Assembly (NCBI RefSeq): GCF_023101765.2
Contig: NC_064237.1
Coordinates: forward strand, 10,015,649 to 10,079,648
Length of the DNA: 64,000 bases
Direction of reading: 5' to 3'
Source: Spodoptera frugiperda
Taxonomy: Eukaryota > Arthropoda > Insecta > Lepidoptera > Noctuidae
The translations under genes were made by a program, and so were the position numbers. The notes below the pieces were generated by a model that was given only the letters and a program-made list of their open reading frames with translations, ran no database searches and was not told where the DNA came from. Below, piece by piece: positions 36,521 to 47,760 of this stretch. How positions within the stretch are numbered: the stretch's first letter is position 1; every line of letters begins with the position of its first letter.

Positions 36521-36895
36521 TACTCTTATTCCTTCACTGTTCATACGGTGAAACTATAGAGATTCCTAACCCCTAAAATACGTGATTCCAAGTCCATTTT
36601 ATTCTTTAAAACACTTAGAGGTCATTATAATGTCCGTCACCTTTCTGAACATGTGCAGATTAGTAATATATGTATTTTATATGTGTAATATATATGTATA
36701 TATAACTATATGTAATTTATAGGTTTTATTTTGTATATAAGTATGTAGTTTTAGTTAGTTTCACATAGTGTCTTCGGTGTTATTATAATAAATTAATTTA
36801 AAACAAGTTTATTATTTTTCTTTATCCTAAAAAATATACTTAACACATATTTAGTAGTATTTGTTTAATCGCTATAGGCATACATTTATTATTAC

Positions 36896-36985
36896 TTCTT
36901 CCCCGTGCATGGTATGAAAACCACTAAAGGCCTATGTTCAGCAGTGAACGTCTTGTGGCTGATATGATTGATGATGACGATGACT
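36896..36985 (+). mobile_element. RTE-like LINE 3' tail
   Basis: cttccccgtgcatggtatga, ggcctatgttcagcagtgaa, cgtcttgtggctgat and an end of TGATGATGACGATGA units, the typical tail of lepidopteran RTE-type LINEs. Confidence 0.6.
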
Positions 36986-37219
36986 TTTTGATTTCTCATC
37001 GTTAATAATGATTCACCAATATTGTTACAACCCTAAAGAAAATATTTGTACTGCCATATTGTGCGATTTTTTGACTATATAAAAATCATCGCTAGATATC
37101 ACTTCAGTATAGACAGACATTGTGAGTAACATAATATACAAAAGCGCCTAAAAATAGTGTTATCATTTAAATAAGTAGTATATATGTATAAATATTCAGG
37201 AACTTTGAATAAAATGTTA

Positions 37220-37372
37220 GAAACTTTCTAGGCAAGCGTAATTTAGGGCACCCTCTATCTAGGCGGAGTGACAATATCCGCAAGGTGGCTGGTAGTGGTT
37301 GAATGCATAGAGCTGAAGATGAAGCTCAGTGGCATGCCATTGGACAAGAACATGATGATGATGAATAAATTC
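37220..37372 (+). mobile_element. RTE-like LINE C-terminal coding remnant
   Basis: Translation yields LGHPLSRRSDNIRKVAGSG, then WMHRAEDEAQWHAIG and a stop after a gatgatgatga run (a frame break lies between them). The pattern RWxDDIxKVAGxxWxxxAxDRxxWxxLGEA is the end of RTE-type reverse transcriptase proteins. Heavily truncated and decayed. Confidence 0.65.
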
Positions 37373-38293
37373 GCTTCAATACGAACAATATCGTGATTTG
37401 CAACTTAAAGCAATATTGCCAATATTATCATATCAAGCACTATAGACTTTACATTCATAAAGGTAGCTTCAACTACATGTATACCTAGTTACACATCCAG
37501 TTTCAATATACTAAGCATCCTTTCACTAAATAATTTATAGCGCGTCCCAACATAGTGAATTATTTCAAGCAGCTCTATTCAATACCGCCGTTTACTTGCC
37601 CAAGTTTACATACAGGATTCGGCAATATGCATAATTACCTGCCTTGTCTAAACAAAGATAAGTGTTGAGCCGATACAGCGTTGTTTAGGAAATATTATAC
37701 CTGCTTAGAATCAACATAAATCGGTCCTCGTAATCCTTTTCAAATACCAATTAATTATGTCATATTGTTTACGTTGAATCCCTTCTGTGAGCTATTTTTG
37801 CTATTAATCCTTAGTACATTATAGGTAAAGCAATTAAGCTTGATTATGATTAATATCTATTAATTGAAACAACTCGTTATTCAGTGTTAATAATGCGCAA
37901 ATCAATTATCATAATGCTCCTTTTGTTGTCTTAGTGACCTTTTGTATAACTAAGCAAATAGCATTTGTAAGCCAGTAATTTATTTGGCTAAAATGATCGA
38001 CCATTTACTTTAGCGGTGATGACACTATTAATCTCTGGTGGTGTTTGGGTCTTTTCTGACTTATGGACATCATTTTCACTTTAGAATACTGAATGGTGGT
38101 TAGGGTCCCTGAGAACAATAAGATTTTGAATAAGAATTTTTATCTGGGTGGTCACAATGTAGAAATCTTTTTTGACAGCAAACTAATACATGACCACATA
38201 TCGTCGATGCGCGAATAAAACTTGATAAATGGTATAGAATATTTTATACTCGTGCACGCTGACGTGAAATTAATACGTTTTCTTCTTTCACAG

Positions 38294-38811
38294 ATCAATT
38301 CGACATCATGTACGTATACATCATAGCTGGAGTCGCTGTTAGCCTTCTACTCTGTATCATCCTGGGCGTCATTCGCTGCGTCATGACCAAACAAACCTCA
38401 GAACAACCAAAGGGCCCAGACGTCTCAGCCACAACAGAAATCCCTAACGGATTCAACGACAGCATATCTGAAGTTGATAACGATATCAACATAACCAGTC
38501 TATCTGGACCCGTCGACACAGTCGACTCGGGTATCAAGCAAGATATTCAGTACTCCAACGTGGCTCTTAGCCCCAAAATCAATAAGTATGTTGGCCGACC
38601 AGTGCCCAATACGTACCCTCATGTGAGCACTAATATGTATGGACAGGTGGCCGAATTCCCTATAGAAATGCCTCTTCGAACTATGCCGCATGGCACGTTA
38701 GGGCGCGGAGTTGCGGTCAAAACTCTGCCAAGAGTTCAAATACAATCTGAAACGGACCCTAACACAAGGAGTTTATATCGATATTCTAACGCCCAATATT
38801 ACTTCGGGTGA
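38294..38811 (+). CDS. EVA-1-like receptor, terminal exon g (transmembrane helix and cytoplasmic tail)
   Basis: Last coding exon: acceptor TTCTTTCACAG, entry phase 1, stop TGA at 38809-38811, residues 298-469. A single hydrophobic helix (about residues 303-324, from MYVYIIAG through IILGVI) is followed by Arg and Cys and by a tail of about 145 residues. The tail is rich in Ser, Thr, Asp and Asn and contains several Tyr-containing sites (for example QYSNV, NTYPHV, NMYGQV, YRYSNAQYYFG at the end), which could be docking or phosphorylation sites. I cannot confirm an EVA1/FAM176 Pfam match by eye; the call rests on two SUEL domains plus one membrane span. Confidence 0.88.
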
Positions 38812-39620
38812 CAACAAGACAAAAGCCAGTGTTCGGACGTATCCAGAACTTACTGTTTCTAGTTGAATCGTGTAGTGGAGTGTATATAGTTCACGGACTA
38901 ACTAGTGAAGTTTGTAATGTTCTACTTTTAAATACGGAAACTGTGATATTAATTGAAAACTTTCCTATTGTACTGCGAACAGTTTTCCAACTGTAGACAC
39001 AGAAAGACAGTGTGGTTGTTCCTCCGTTGTGGATTGAGAGACGGATCGTTGTTAGTGGGACTTTGTTACTCTGTATTGACCTTTGATAACTAAGTATTGT
39101 TTTGCATGTTGAACAAATCTGTGTGTTCATTTAGATATTCACATTGTTCCTTGGGGAGTTGGACGTAGTTTGGAACTGATGTATTATTAATCTGTATGTT
39201 CAAGTAATATGAATTTCCTGTACAGTCGGATTGTGTGGAGAGCCTAGCTAGTGTGTGGATACTTTGGTTTCATGCCAGCTCCTGTCAGGATCGTGCTAAA
39301 AGCCAAAAAAAATCTTTATTTATTGTTTAACATGTTGTATACGTATATTTTTGCGGACAATTTGCTTTGTTTATAGCTTACTAATTTTCGACGCCTCCAG
39401 GCGTTTGTTGTTCGCGAATTATTTAAATTTATTTGTAATTCAAGGAATGAGTTGGATTGTACTCTGTTCATGTTATGATTGTTTCAGAAACTTTCGATGT
39501 AAGTTACTTCAAGACTAATAAAAATTGTTTGTATAATATTGTAAGCAACCCATCTGTTTTTGTAACAGGCTAAAATTGTGTCAGATATTTATTATATTAA
39601 TAAATGATAAAATATTTGTT
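38812..39620 (+). other. 3' UTR and candidate polyadenylation signals of the eva-1-like gene
   Basis: Non-coding sequence directly after the stop codon, free of recognised repeats, in contrast to the introns. AATAAA occurs at 39517-39522, followed by a GT-rich stretch (TTGTTTGTATAATATTGT), which makes cleavage near 39540 plausible. A second AATAAA is at 39599-39604 and a third at 39908-39913, so longer 3' UTRs are possible. Confidence 0.6.
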
Positions 39621-40202
39621 AACATGTTTAATTATTTGTGTCACATCGTCGTACAAATTTCAAATTATAGGCAATAGTTTCACAAACATGGAGCTAATTA
39701 AATTTTCGTTTCGACATCATAAACTGTATGTGATTGGTGTTATTGGAAAATTGCTTTTTGTGTCTACTAGTTACGAAATATATTAAGAGTTGAAAACGTT
39801 GTGAAAATGATTTATAATTGGTTTGTAATTAGTGTTATAGTTTGTATTTGATTTTATAATTATGTTCGACTGTGTTAATTAGGTTAATTAATGTTTGAAC
39901 TACTACTAATAAATTTAACTGGATTTTGTTGTATATAACTTGTCAATATGAAATTATAGGATGATTGAAAATTGAAATGGTTTATAAAATATCGACTTCA
40001 AAGGTTTAAATCGGAATGAAATTCCGTAATTAGATACCAATTAAGTTGGTGATGTTCTTATCTTGAATATATTATAGTTTACATTTATATGGCGTCACAG
40101 ACTTAATTATCTATTAGTGGGGGAGGTGAAGACTCCCTTACTTCTAGTACAGAAATAGCAATCTAGTATATTTTTTAAACGCTGTCACACACTAGTTTTT
40201 TC

Positions 40203-40345
40203 TCCTATGACGTGGGTGCGTTTACAAACATACAATTTTACTTACACATCACACCCAGACCTGAAACAACAGTTTGTAGATCGCACAAAGCATGACTCGC
40301 TACACGTCGCACGTCATCTAGTTGCCCAGTCACCACGCCAACCGT
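40203..40345 (-). mobile_element. tRNA-derived SINE, family B
   Basis: Reverse orientation copy: gacgtgggtgcgtttacaaa, cacacccagacctgaaacaa, cagtttgtagatcgcacaaa and the head side gttgcccagtcaccacgcca. Confidence 0.7.
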
Positions 40346-42727
40346 TCAGTATTAGTTTTCATTTGAACATGATTTTTAGATGTAAATTTCGAAAGATACA
40401 TCAATATAAACCCGGAGATCTCTCCATACACATAATAACCAAACTAAGTAACATTCATAGAACACCATTATATCTATTTAATATCTACTAGCTTCAAATA
40501 AAACTAATCTATGTATTATTCCAAACCATAATCAACCCCTGTTCCAATGTTTTATTCCAGTCTCTTCAGCCGTTTTGACGTGATTGAGTAACAAACACAC
40601 ACTTTCAATATTAGTAAGATACAAACGCAAATCGATGAAATCACACACATACTTGAGACTGAACGATGCAAATACACGGATGCAATAAGGCCCGTTAATT
40701 GCTTGATGGATGCGGCACTATTAGTTCCCGTTTGACAACGAGCGGTGAATGTGAACTAACTCGTAAAGCGAAGAGGGGAATTTATGATAATACGCCCATT
40801 TGCCCACTCTAATCAACCTTGGTACTGTGTTATTGAATTATAAACTGTATTTTATAGCACAAAGGCGCTTTATAGATTGATTTCATTTTAAAGACATGAC
40901 TTTATGAGTATTGATTTAAAGACTCGATGGAGCTATATTCGGATAAAATGTACCGTATCACTTTTATAACCTGATTTTCAATACATTAACATCACATTAT
41001 AACCAAAACAATACAAAGAGAAACACACTCAATAATTATTACCTACAAAATAATCAATTTCAACCATTTCACTAAGCAAATGTGATCACTGCAGTGTATT
41101 GAACCAAGTATTTTGGTACTAAACTATTCTAGTAAATACTCGTAACAGGAAACCGCTCAACAATCTAGAGGTATCATATACAATGTCTAAACTCAAGTGA
41201 CATGCCTCAGTAACGTACAAAGCGCTAACATAATATGATTTGTGTAACTGGAACCGGAATATATCTGGAAACAATTATGGACAGACAACATGTGGAATAA
41301 TATTAATGTCTATTTGTATTTCGGTTACATTGGGACTGCCAGACCAGTTTACATTACCTATTTAGGTACTAACTTGAATTCTGCGTAACTGTAATATTCT
41401 CTTCTCGCATTTTGGCAAGTTTTTGAGGTCGATTGCGGTGTTAGGATTGCGCATTGTATACGTTTTATGGATACTATTGGGGTTTTGAGTTTTCGAAGTA
41501 ATTTTGGTAACAGTCTAAAGCTACGTTATTAAGATTTAAGAGCCTTTTTTCCAATACCGATGATACATTTTCAAACAATTATGAAAAGCCATGATATTTG
41601 GCATTCGTCAAATCAATCATTTCAAACTGATGGACATCCCATTCACATGATATAAAGCGACAATTTCATTCCAAACTCCACTAAAGAGATCCTTAAGCCA
41701 TGCTTTATCGGGCACAATAAATGGGGAATCCAATTAAAAACTAGTAAATTACAGCTAAGTTGGGGGCAGCTGGTTGTCACGTCACAAATTAGGTGACACT
41801 CGGATTCTCGCAGCGTGCAAGACTTGGACGTGTCCGCCGACCAATTAATGTTCTCCGTGACTCTAACGATGCCGATGTACCGAATAACTGGATTATTTCT
41901 AAGCGGAGATTTGCTGCCGTACCAATTGTAGGGTTCCAGGAAATTGCCTTAGCTCCTAGCCAGATACTTTAGCTTCGAATAGATTCTATTCAGCACTGAT
42001 TTTGGATTTTCTAGCCTTTTTTTTGCTTTTGTTAGCTTTGTGTCTGCAGTTGATCTATTGTTGGAAGCTAGCTCTAAATGGGCTCTTTATTCAGTAATGA
42101 ATGGGATGTCACTTCATCTAACTAACATTTTTAGAAACATACACACATAACATACTCTAATACAGAAATAAGTGCATTATCGAGTAATTCTCCTTTTTTA
42201 AAGAAACACTATGAGGTCATGTCTAAACATAAAAAAATGCTGTTATAAAGTCATAAATCTAACACGAAAATCCTGCACACACATATAAACATCATAGCAC
42301 ACACCCACAAAGAAATAACAATAACAATATAGTATAAAAGTTAAAGACTCGCCACACAAAACGGCCGGTAGCGATACGTTCCGGCATGAAACGTAACTAT
42401 GAAATACTGCAACAGATTAGAACGCTCAGATTGTAAATCCTATTTTCACTCCATTGCCGCTCCCTACCCAGACACCGCAGTCGCCGGCAGTCCGTCTGAC
42501 GTGCCTTTTATGTGACTACTTTTATTTTCAAATAAAATTGAATTTGTTAACATAATTTTTGTTCAAAGAAAATTTTAAATGTTAGCTTTGAGTTTGAATA
42601 AGCGTTTTGAATGTCATTGTTAAAATCCATCTGATTTTAATAAAAATATTATTATAACAATACCAAAGCAAGATTATTGAAAAAAAAAAAACAGTTGATA
42701 ATTATATTCAAATCCATGTTCTTTGAC

Positions 42728-42920
42728 ATTGCGTTTAGGGAATAGAGAGTAAAGTTTCTTAAAAAAAGAAAATCCTCCGACCAGGAGAGGTGATCGTGTC
42801 TGGCGAGGTTTCTGCCCAACTGTTGTTTGTTGGAATTTATGAATGATTTATGACGTCATCCGTTGATTTGCTCATTGATCGTCTATGTGCGACTTCTGTC
42901 ATCTGTTATATGTCGCTACA
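42728..42920 (-). mobile_element. Solo LTR related to the 35.5-kb LTR element
   Basis: About 190 bp matching the LTRs at 35537-36520: tttagggaatagagagtaaa, aatcctccgaccaggagagg, tttctgcccaactgttgttt, atgacgtcatccgttgattt and ctatgtgcgacttctgtcat, ending tgtcgctaca. No partner LTR or interior is nearby, so it is a solo LTR left by recombination. It is more diverged than the paired LTRs and has an internal deletion of the gttaattcgcatgtaaac part. Possible 4-bp target duplication TTGC. Confidence 0.82.
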
Positions 42921-43319
42921 TTGCCTGTCATTTGTTTATTCAAAACTTATTATTTGAACATTATAATTTCACATGAATTAAACTTGTAAATAATCACAAT
43001 AAATAATAATATATAACTAACACCTGAATTAACACAGTCGAAGGACAACAAACAAGTAACATTTTCAAAACGACTGACTGTAAAGCCTATCCAGATCACG
43101 TTAGTTAATATTTTAATTGTAAAACTAATAAATATCTGTGTACAGATAACTTTTTATGTCGTACATCGATTTAATATTAAAGTAATGCACATTAATATTA
43201 AGTGTTTTATTTATTCAAACCTTTTTTGTTGAAATGAAGTGTTAGAGTAAAAGTATAAGTATGAGTATGAGAACTGTGGTGTTTTAAATTGTTGGCCTAC
43301 ACTGGGAATTTCTTCTGTG

Positions 43320-43465
43320 TCGTGGGTGCGTTTACAAACATATAAGTTCCCATACACATGACACTTTGAGGATCACACAAAGAGTTGCGTGCAGCAATCA
43401 AACCCGCTACATGTTGCACAGCAGCCAGTTGTCCAGCCCCCGCGCCAATCGTGCAATAATTTTTA
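43320..43465 (-). mobile_element. tRNA-derived SINE, family B
   Basis: cgtgggtgcgtttacaaaca, tcacacaaagagttgcgtgc, agcaatcaaacccgctacat (complement of the B box) and gccagttgtccagcccccgc. Reverse orientation. Confidence 0.7.
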
Positions 43466-44095
43466 GTGCCGAGAGTAGCAGAGCTCCATTGTGTAGCAGT
43501 GAACCGACGGTAAGATTAAGATCAAACTACAATCTATTGTGTATAAAACATATTTTTTTAATATAAGAAAAAAATACAAATTATCATGTCATTTTGTTCT
43601 CGAAAATAAACAAATATATTCGTATAGCACCTACACTCAAATTAACTAATATTAAATTAAATTCATAACATAAAATATTAAATACTGAACAATATAAAGT
43701 TTGACACAAGAGTTCAACACCAACGAGGATAACAAACTAAACGACAACACAACAGTTTCTTGATATCAAATCATATTCACAGACAAGCTCATTCGAAAAC
43801 TACCCTTGTTACGTCTGTTTATAAAGCAGAAAATTGTATAAACGAAGCAACACACGAATACATGCAATTTTGACTAAATGAATAAATGACAAATGCACTT
43901 GACGAAGCGAGAGTAACATGTATTGCGATACACAAGTAAGTATTTGTATGTAAGTTACGTAAAGATCGAATTGTTGGGACACAGAGTAGAATGATAATGC
44001 AGAATTTCAATGCCAAAGAAATGTTTCAGAAGAAAACTTTCTAGTAAAACTTTGTAAGGCCCGAAAATAGGGCGCGCTGTTTTCCGCGCTCTTAA

Positions 44096-44868
44096 GGCCT
44101 CGGCCTCGAATTTTGCGGGCAGCGGGGCGGCAGCGGGGCGGCAGCGGCAGCGGCGCGGTAGCGGCAGGATCTTATGCGTATAATCAAATGGACCGGTTTT
44201 CGAACACAGCGGCGGCGGAGCGGCGCGGGAGCGGGCAACGAGCGGTGCACTCCAGTCAAGCGGTGACCGCCCGTGTTGCGCGTCTGCATTGTAGTATAGT
44301 GTTGTGTACCTACATTTTTTTTTGTGACGTATCAAAATGTCCTCGGACGTGCAAGAGCAAATGATTTCGGCAATCTTTGAGAGGACACCCATATGGAACA
44401 GCAAAGATGTGAACCATAAAAATAGAAGAAAAATTAACCAATTATGGGAAGAAATAAAAAACGAACTGAATATTGAAGACTAAAGCAAAAACTGAAATAT
44501 CTCTTGATAGTTTCAAGAATATAGTCAAAAGTTTCTACACTCATTCTAGTGTAGTCATAGAATTTGTCGGGATTTTGTCTCTGTTCTTCATAATTTCGAT
44601 AAAACTCGCCATTTATTTTCCTTGCCCTATAGTAAGTCTTCTTCTTTTGCCCACAGTAAGTCGAGCGTTAGGAATAAATTTGAATCAAAAAGATTTCGTT
44701 CGCTAATAAAAACAAATATCTCGACAACACAACCACGAACACAACACTACACCGCTGTAGTGCCGCGCGATCTGCCCGCTAGTTTCGAGAACGGGTCCGC
44801 CGCCGCCGCCCCGCTCCCGCGCCGCCGCCGCCGCCGCCCCGCTGCCCGCAAAATTCGAGGCCGAGGCC
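44096..44868 (+). mobile_element. TTAA-flanked non-autonomous element with GC-rich TIRs and partial MADF gene
   Basis: Left end after TTAA: ggcctcggcctcgaattttg, cgggcagcggggcggc; the right end is its exact reverse complement before TTAA, giving TIRs of about 36 bp. GCGGCAG / GCCGCC-rich blocks follow on both sides. The middle holds a partial MADF-domain exon. Size is about 773 bp. A duplicated TTAA fits piggyBac, while a MADF protein fits PIF/Harbinger, whose target would be 3 bp (TTA or TAA, also compatible here). Superfamily is left open. Confidence 0.78.
44337..44483 (+). pseudogene. Partial MADF (Adf-1-type Myb/SANT-like) domain protein of the transposon
   Basis: ATG at 44337 in context tatcaaaATG, stop TAA at 44481, 48 residues. 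Motifs: EQMISAIFERTPIWNSKD and NHKNRRKINQLWEEIKNEL, matching the first half of MADF domains (start helix with RxPxIW, then NRxxxxxxWxxI). The second half (KKKWKxLRDxYRR) is missing, so the protein is truncated by internal deletion. In PIF/Harbinger transposons a MADF/Myb-like protein assists the transposase in DNA binding; here it cannot be functional as a full domain. Confidence 0.7.
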
Positions 44869-46208
44869 TTAAAGAGCCATCAGACCGCCACAGATGGGAC
44901 CCAGTAGGGCTGATGCCCGATACAGAGTCGTGGAAGTCCTGACGGGTTGCCGGGGCTCCGGTTCGATTAGTAGGATTAGGAACAGGATAGTTTTTAGTCA
45001 CTAAGAGTCTAACACTTTCTTGCGCCTCATCTACGGGGCTGGAGAAACCATTACATGATTTTCCTCGTCAAAAAAAGTAAGTGAAATTTTTGTTAAGTTT
45101 CAATGTTGATCAGTCAATTGGTATGAAACGGATATAGAGTAATCGCGTTCGTTACGAAATCAGTAATCAGTAAACATTTTAAGTATTCAATTTTAATTAC
45201 TGATACTGTAGTGTTTGGAGTATGGATGGGCAGACTGGTAATATAATAAGGTTACAAATTCTGATGTAAAATACCTACAAACATGCTTCAGTTATCCTCA
45301 CCATCTAAATTATTGAACAAGGTGAAATTATTAAAATCAATAGGTGCGAAATAAAAAATAAGTTGGTCGACCAAATAATAAAACAGTAATTAATTGAACT
45401 CGTCTTTTAATACTAATTTCATCTCTACTGGGTCTTCTGCATTTTCTTATTCTGCACCACAAAACTGATCCAGTGTTCGACAACGAGGTCGATAAACGAG
45501 TTATGAGCCATAACTTAGTCTCAAAACACTGCAGTATGTGCAATATTGGAGACGTTTTGAGTATTACAAAAGATTTTAAAGCAAAAGACGTACTTATAGA
45601 TCTTAAAACTTTAGGAGATGTCGTAAAATGTAGGTAGTAATGGTGGATTTTGGAACTTAGAAGAGTTCCTTTAAGAGTTTTGTGTAGGGATTACATTATT
45701 CCATTTTCAATCCAGCTAGATTTTTGCTGGATTAGCCTGAATTCAGTTGGATCCACATATTTGGAATTTTGTGATAGTTCGTTAGGTACTAAACTCATTT
45801 TCTTAACAAAATAAAGCCGGTACTTCTATACGCAGTGTATTAATTTAATTTGATACGTTTCCGCGCTTCAGGTCCAGAACCGTTTGCTGGATTCAGCATG
45901 ACAAAGAAATAAAAGCGCTGGATGCAGGAATTGCAATTCCTTGTTTTGTTTTGGTAATTTAACTTATTATTCTCAAAAACTTATTCTAGACCTGATTTCC
46001 TGCATAATATGGCTGAGTTTACAAACACAAATTAAACATTAATGTCACCAAAACTCGTGTGAGTGTCACAAATAGTCCCGCTGTGTGATAATAATTAAGA
46101 CTATGCTACAACTGGCTCTGACGATGTGTTGTAATTACTACGTACCTAAACATAAACAGACGTGATTAAAAATATGTATACATTTGAATGTGGAAACGTA
46201 GAAATATT

Positions 46209-46510
46209 TTTTTATGGAACACACCGGTAAATTGAACAGACGTATCACCTGATGGTAAGCAATCGCCGGCCACCCATGGACATTTGAAACACCAGAAGCG
46301 TTACAAGTGCGTTGCCGGCCTTTTGGGGGTTAAGAATTTAAGGGTTGTTGGGGAATCGTGGATTGAGAAGATTGGTAGTCGTCTCTATAATCGTTCAAAA
46401 GTACCTTCCTGGTCTATTTGAAATAAATAATTTTGACTTTGACTTTGGGAAGGGAAGAATTGGGCCTCCGGTAACCTCACTCATACAACGCAGGCGTTGT
46501 TTCACGTCGG
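46209..46510 (-). mobile_element. LINE 3' tail, GGCCGGCAACGCAC family, long copy
   Basis: Poly-T at 46208-46213, then atggaacacaccggtaaatt, gtatcacctgatggtaagca, accagaagcgttacaagtgc, gttgttggggaatcgtgg and gggcctccggtaacctcact, the complement of 9180-9463. It is interrupted near 46380-46440 by about 70 bp of unrelated sequence (cgttcaaaagtacct to tttgactttg). Confidence 0.72.
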
Positions 46511-46854
46511 TTTTAGTAGTAGAGAGCGAGATCAGTTAGAAATAAATCCAATACAGATTTGAAGCTTCAAAATTTGCACTCAGTATAACCATTATCATAA
46601 TTAGCAGGTTTCAAACTGTTGGATATCCCGAAATCACACATCAAACAGTTGACCGGTTCGAACTCAAAGCACAGATATTAGGAAAGTCATTGTGTTAGCA
46701 AAGCTAGTTTCCGACAATTGGCATCATCGGAATTGATGCTTAGTAAAGATCGACCGATTTGTCATCAATCATATATCATACTGTTTATGATGGTCACATG
46801 GTGTATCATAGGTTTTATTTTAACTTATCAAATTTATTTGTAAAACCCAGCCTA

Positions 46855-47050
46855 TAGGTTTTATTCCCGTATCGTCACACCTTTTATTCCCGAAGGTGTA
46901 GACAGAGATACACATTACTGCATTTACTGAAAAAATTTTGAACGACAGAAAAAGCCTAGTAATCTTGTGCCCGACCCTGGAATCGAACCCGAGACCCCTT
47001 GCCCGACAGTCGAACTTGCGACCACTCGACCAACGAGCAGTCTTTTAGCT
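46855..47050 (-). mobile_element. tRNA-derived SINE, family A, with intact head
   Basis: Reading on the minus strand: actgctcgttggtcgagtgg (A-box side), gtctcgggttcgattccagg (B box), then cgggcacaag, a degenerate middle and the end caccttcgggaataaaaggt. It looks tRNA-like over about 70 bp, but the body and tail mark it as a SINE rather than a tRNA gene. Confidence 0.75.
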
Positions 47051-47459
47051 TTTATGTGTTTATTTACTACCTGTAAGTATTAATAAAAGCAGGTTATGAT
47101 CTAAACAGCAAGGAGTATATATTTTTATCCCGATACTAAAATATTGCTAACCTCTTCATTACGATGTGCATTGCAAAATATTCTGAATCCCAAGGGTTAT
47201 TTAAAGAGAAATGGCCCCATAAAGTTTTCTGAAATATCTTGGCGTAGTGTGCGATATTAAAACGGGTTAACTATTGAAATTTGTGGAGATAGCATTTTGA
47301 TATAATTAAGAAGTTTTATTAGATGTGATTTCGACTTCCTCTTCTTTTAATTTCCAAATATTCTTTAGGTATCTGTGTGGGTATAATAATGAACCAGATT
47401 ATAATAATATTTAGTTTGATCCAAAAAACTGCTAACATAATTACAATACATGGTTTGGT

Positions 47460-47760
47460 CACTGTTCACTATTGCACGCGGTGACTGATTAATCCATTGC
47501 CACTTAATGTGTAGCGGATTTAATCGGAGCAACTTTTTGTATAATCCACAAATTGTTGTTTCCGGTCTAGGTGTCATGTAAATACGGAGCTGCGGAAAAT
47601 GTAAAAGGTTACCGGGGCTCCGGCGCAAAGCAGGAGAAGGAACGAGGTGGTTTTTAGTCAGTAAGAGTCTGATACCACCCAAGGCGGAAGAAGTCACGTA
47701 AATGTAAATATGTATGTTTGTAAACGCACCCACGACACAAGAAAATCCTAGTGTGGGGCA
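47460..47760 (+). mobile_element. SINE family B split by an R1-like LINE tail
   Basis: Left half 47460-47591 (gcacgcggtgactgattaat, tgtgtagcggatttaatcgg, ttgttgtttccggtctaggt) and right half 47698-47760 (gtatgtttgtaaacgcaccc, acgacacaagaaaatcctag) form one SINE. Between them is LINE tail sequence. Confidence 0.7.
47592..47697 (+). mobile_element. R1-like LINE tail nested in a SINE
   Basis: cggagctgcgg, ttaccggggctccggcgcaa, ttttagtcagtaagagtctg and cccaaggcggaagaagtca. The borders carry near-identical tgtaaat / cgtaaat, a likely target duplication. The usual gattttcc...poly-A end is missing. Confidence 0.68.

Larger units (their letters stand above)
35207..38293 (+). other. Intron f-g
   Basis: 3.1-kb intron with the short LTR element (35537-36520) and two RTE-like LINE 3' ends (36896-36985, 37220-37372). 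The rest, including 37380-38290, shows no recognised feature. Confidence 0.85.
44050..45077 (+). mobile_element. R1-like LINE 3' tail interrupted by a TTAA-flanked element
   Basis: The right part (44869-45077) is a plus-strand R1-like tail: agagccatcagaccgccaca, gatgggacccagtagggctg, ccggggctccggttcgatta, ending gattttcctcgtcaaaaaaa. The sequence left of the insertion, gggcgcgctgttttccgcgctc, corresponds to the next upstream bases of the LINE (as gcgttctgcgcgcgcctc when 61846-62605 is read on its coding strand). One LINE tail was therefore split by a later insertion. Confidence 0.75.

Noticed and set aside
41793..41970. Open stretch of about 59 codons on the plus strand (RLGRVRRPINVLRDSND...)
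   Set aside because: No start codon, no supporting splice sites, no recognised family and no partner exon; chance is more likely, though the segment is repeat-free.
43955..44404. 149-codon minus-strand open frame across the GC-rich arm at 44.1 kb
   Set aside because: It runs antisense through the TIR and GCGGC repeats and into unrelated flank; a by-product of few stop codons in GC-rich sequence.
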